Assembly (NCBI GenBank): GCA_903865465.1
Contig: CAIPJU010000221.1
Coordinates: forward strand, 1 to 7,365
Length of the DNA: 7,365 nucleotides
Reading direction: 5' to 3'
From: an uncultured Bacteroidota bacterium
GTDB taxonomy: Bacteria > Bacteroidota > Bacteroidia > Bacteroidales > VadinHA17
The notes beneath the pieces were generated by a model, which worked only from the letters and a program-made list of their open reading frames with translations, did not search any database and was not told the origin of the DNA. Each line of letters opens with the position of its first letter. Position 1 is the first letter of the stretch. Shown here one piece after another: positions 5,844 to 7,365 of this stretch. Position numbers and translations under genes: made by a program.

Positions 5844-6794
5844 TCAATTAACCTTATCCCGGATAAGGTAACTGTTTCGTTCTGAGGAATTTCTGTTAAC
5901 CATTTCGCCAAGGAATCCAGTCAGAAACAGGAGTGTACCGATAATCATTGCAGTCAGGGCAATATAGAAATAAGGGCTGTCGGTGACTAAAGGGGCTCTC
6001 TGATTATTGTGAACATAAAGGAGCTTTTTAACTCCCAGATATCCATCCATTATGAAACCGAGGAGAAACATCAGGGTGCCAAGTGAACCAAAGAGGTGCA
6101 TTGGGCTTTTGCTGAACCGGGTAATAAAACCCACTGTCAGAAGATCGAGATAGCCCTTAACGAACCTGTCGAGTCCATATTTTGTAACCCCATACTTTCT
6201 GGCCTGGTGAACAACAACCTTTTCACCGATCTTATTGAATCCGGCTTCTTTTGCAAGCATAGGGATATACCTGTGCATTTCGCCGTATACTTCAATACTC
6301 TTTACAACCTCGTTACGGTAAGCCTTGAGTCCGCAGTTGAAATCATGAAGATTGATACCCGACGACCACCTTGCCGTCCGGTTGTAGAATTTGCTGGTTG
6401 TTCTTTTAATTAAGGGATCAAACCTCTTTTTCTTCCATCCCGACACCAGATCATAGCCCTCATCAGTGATCATTTTCATGAGTCCGGGAATCTCATCCGG
6501 ACTATCCTGCAGGTCAGAATCCATTGTAATAACTACATCACCTGCAGCATTTTGAAAGCCTGTATGTATGGCAGCTGCCTTTCCGTAATTCCGCCTGAAA
6601 CGAAAGCCTTTTACAGATTTGTTTTTGGCAGCTTCCTGAAGAATAATTTTCCATGAAGAGTCAGAGCTGCCATCGTCGACAAAAATTATTTCGTATAAGA
6701 TTTTGCCCGAAGTGCAAACCCTGACAATCCAGTCAGCCAGTTCAGAGATTGATTCCTCTTCATTGTAGACAGGAATTATTACAGAAAGATCCAT
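5844..6794 (-). CDS. Membrane-anchored family 2 glycosyltransferase (polyprenyl-phosphate type, GtrB/DPM1-like)
   Basis: A 316-residue enzyme with a cytoplasmic GT-A domain and two C-terminal membrane helices. It starts MDLSVIIPVYNEEESI. The nucleotide-sugar motif VDDGSSD is at 39-45, the metal-binding DSD at 92-94 (MDSDLQDSPDEIP), and HRYIP (174-178) plus RKYGVTKYG (199-207) occur in the later acceptor part. Helices lie at about 234-251 and 276-297. This layout is that of enzymes that move a sugar from a nucleotide donor to undecaprenyl phosphate for later envelope glycosylation. The start is 17 bp after the end of the DUF4199 gene, so the two are very likely one operon read leftward. The 3' end carries a perfect palindrome and converges on the GT4 gene. 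Family is confident, the sugar is unknown. Confidence 0.92.
   Translation of the reverse strand: MDLSVIIPVYNEEESISELADWIVRVCTSGKILYEIIFVDDGSSDSSWKIILQEAAKNKSVKGFRFRRNYGKAAAIHTGFQNAAGDVVITMDSDLQDSPDEIPGLMKMITDEGYDLVSGWKKKRFDPLIKRTTSKFYNRTARWSSGINLHDFNCGLKAYRNEVVKSIEVYGEMHRYIPMLAKEAGFNKIGEKVVVHQARKYGVTKYGLDRFVKGYLDLLTVGFITRFSKSPMHLFGSLGTLMFLLGFIMDGYLGVKKLLYVHNNQRAPLVTDSPYFYIALTAMIIGTLLFLTGFLGEMVNRNSSERNSYLIRDKVN
5851..5869. terminator. Palindromic hairpin at the convergent gene ends (possible bidirectional terminator)
   Basis: ACCTTATCC-C-GGATAAGGT is a perfect 9-bp inverted repeat around one base, able to form an 8-bp hairpin with a 3-base loop in RNA from either strand. It lies within the last codons of the GT2 gene, directly after the GT4 stop. 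The position fits shared termination, but no strong T-run follows on either strand (only CTTTTT well past it on the minus strand), so an intrinsic terminator is not certain. Confidence 0.4.
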
Positions 6795-6811
6795 TTGAAT
6801 TTTTTAATGTA

Positions 6812-7345
6812 TTAATTTTCAGGTGTATCGAGAAGGGGGTTGCCCTCATTCCTGATAAAGATGCTTGCCACAAGAGAGATGATTGTACCCCAGATCATAT
6901 TTCCGAAAATACTGATCGGAGCCATTATTGCGGGCTTCATGATTTTCTTTGTAATCGACATAGTAGCGTCAATTGCAGCCTGGGGAGCACCTTTTTTGAG
7001 CATTGTCTCCTCAGTAAAGGCAAGCTGCTTGGCAATTAAGCCCGGGTCGATATATGAATAGAGGATATAAGTGAATATTGCAACACCAATGGCATAGTAA
7101 AGGCAGATAACCACACCTGCGCCTACTGATTCGCCATATGTTATCTGGCCATGCTTAAAATTATCACGATAGGATTTCAGCAGGAAATATAGCAGGCCGA
7201 ACTGTATAAGGATAAATAGGTACCCTAAGCCCTTATTGAAAGATTGGCCTAAAAAGTAGAGTATTAGCGAATAACCAATTCCAGCCAGGGCAAGAATTAC
7301 TCCGTTGTTAAGATTTGCTTTCCAGACATTGACTTTTTCTTCCAT
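6812..7345 (-). CDS. DUF4199 family integral membrane protein
   Basis: A 177-residue protein with four predicted membrane segments (about 14-32, 39-57, 72-96, 141-163). The soluble loop at about 99-137 contains the charged stretch LAFTEETMLKKGAPQAAIDATM. The pattern NFKHGQITYGESVGAG before the third helix and the late MIWGTIISLVASIFIR helix resemble DUF4199 proteins, which are common in Bacteroidetes and of unknown function. It lies directly upstream of the GT2 gene (17 bp), an arrangement I recall as recurrent in the phylum, so a role linked to that membrane glycosyltransferase is plausible but unproven. Only 20 bp precede the ATG in the window, so its promoter or further upstream operon members are outside. 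The short hydrophilic tail ends NPLLDTPEN. Confidence 0.82.
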   Translation of the reverse strand: MEEKVNVWKANLNNGVILALAGIGYSLILYFLGQSFNKGLGYLFILIQFGLLYFLLKSYRDNFKHGQITYGESVGAGVVICLYYAIGVAIFTYILYSYIDPGLIAKQLAFTEETMLKKGAPQAAIDATMSITKKIMKPAIMAPISIFGNMIWGTIISLVASIFIRNEGNPLLDTPEN

Positions 7346-7365
7346 TATTTCACGCTTTTATCAGG

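Noticed and set aside
6840..7061. Plus-strand ORFs opposite the DUF4199 gene
   Set aside because: Hydrophobic shadows of the membrane protein on the other strand.

Overview
The window looks like a Bacteroidetes chromosome fragment, probably Bacteroidales-like. The clearest sign is a tmRNA gene whose tag reading frame gives GETNYALAA, which I recall as the Bacteroidetes-type tag. Supporting signs are TAnnTTTG-type -7 promoter boxes (TACCTTTG, TAATTTTG), the lack of strong Shine-Dalgarno sequences before the starts, a DUF4199 membrane protein next to a GT2 glycosyltransferase, and an integrase fragment of the Bacteroidetes Arm-DNA-binding type. No plasmid origin, CRISPR array or complete insertion sequence is visible.

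Left part (1 to about 981) is visibly AT-rich. It holds an ArsR-type regulator on the minus strand, a divergent intergenic region with a promoter-like box for each side and a 28-codon ORF of unknown origin, and the 5' third of a secreted alkaline phosphatase on the plus strand. The phosphatase homology stops abruptly near position 981-983. There it is joined tail to tail with the 5' part of a tyrosine-recombinase (integrase) gene on the minus strand, which stops at the same place. Both genes are therefore broken at one junction. This is either an old rearrangement or deletion at the edge of a decayed genomic island, or an assembly chimera.

Middle (about 981 to 2170): the integrase fragment starts at 1322 and lies about 335 bp from the 3' end of ssrA (tmRNA, minus strand, 1657-2067), with no gene between. 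That is the arrangement expected of an island inserted at the 3' end of ssrA, a well known integrase target. The gap holds a small palindrome and repeated motifs that could be integrase regulatory or binding sites, plus a strong rho-independent terminator for ssrA. A TACCTTTG box lies just upstream of ssrA.

Right part (2176 to 7365) is ordinary dense chromosomal coding sequence. Three plus-strand genes follow each other at gaps of 35 and 41 bp: a saccharopine dehydrogenase (Lys1)-like oxidoreductase, a secreted alpha/beta-hydrolase with an N-terminal repeat-type beta domain, and a GT4 glycosyltransferase. They converge, with a 4 bp gap, on a minus-strand pair: a DUF4199 membrane protein followed by a membrane-anchored GT2 polyprenyl-phosphate-type glycosyltransferase. 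The two glycosyltransferases suggest cell-envelope glycan work but are on opposite strands, so a shared pathway is only a guess.

I found no convincing new biological system. The most interesting points are the double-truncation junction at about 981, the ssrA-linked island remnant with its repeats, and the Lys1-like enzyme of uncertain substrate.
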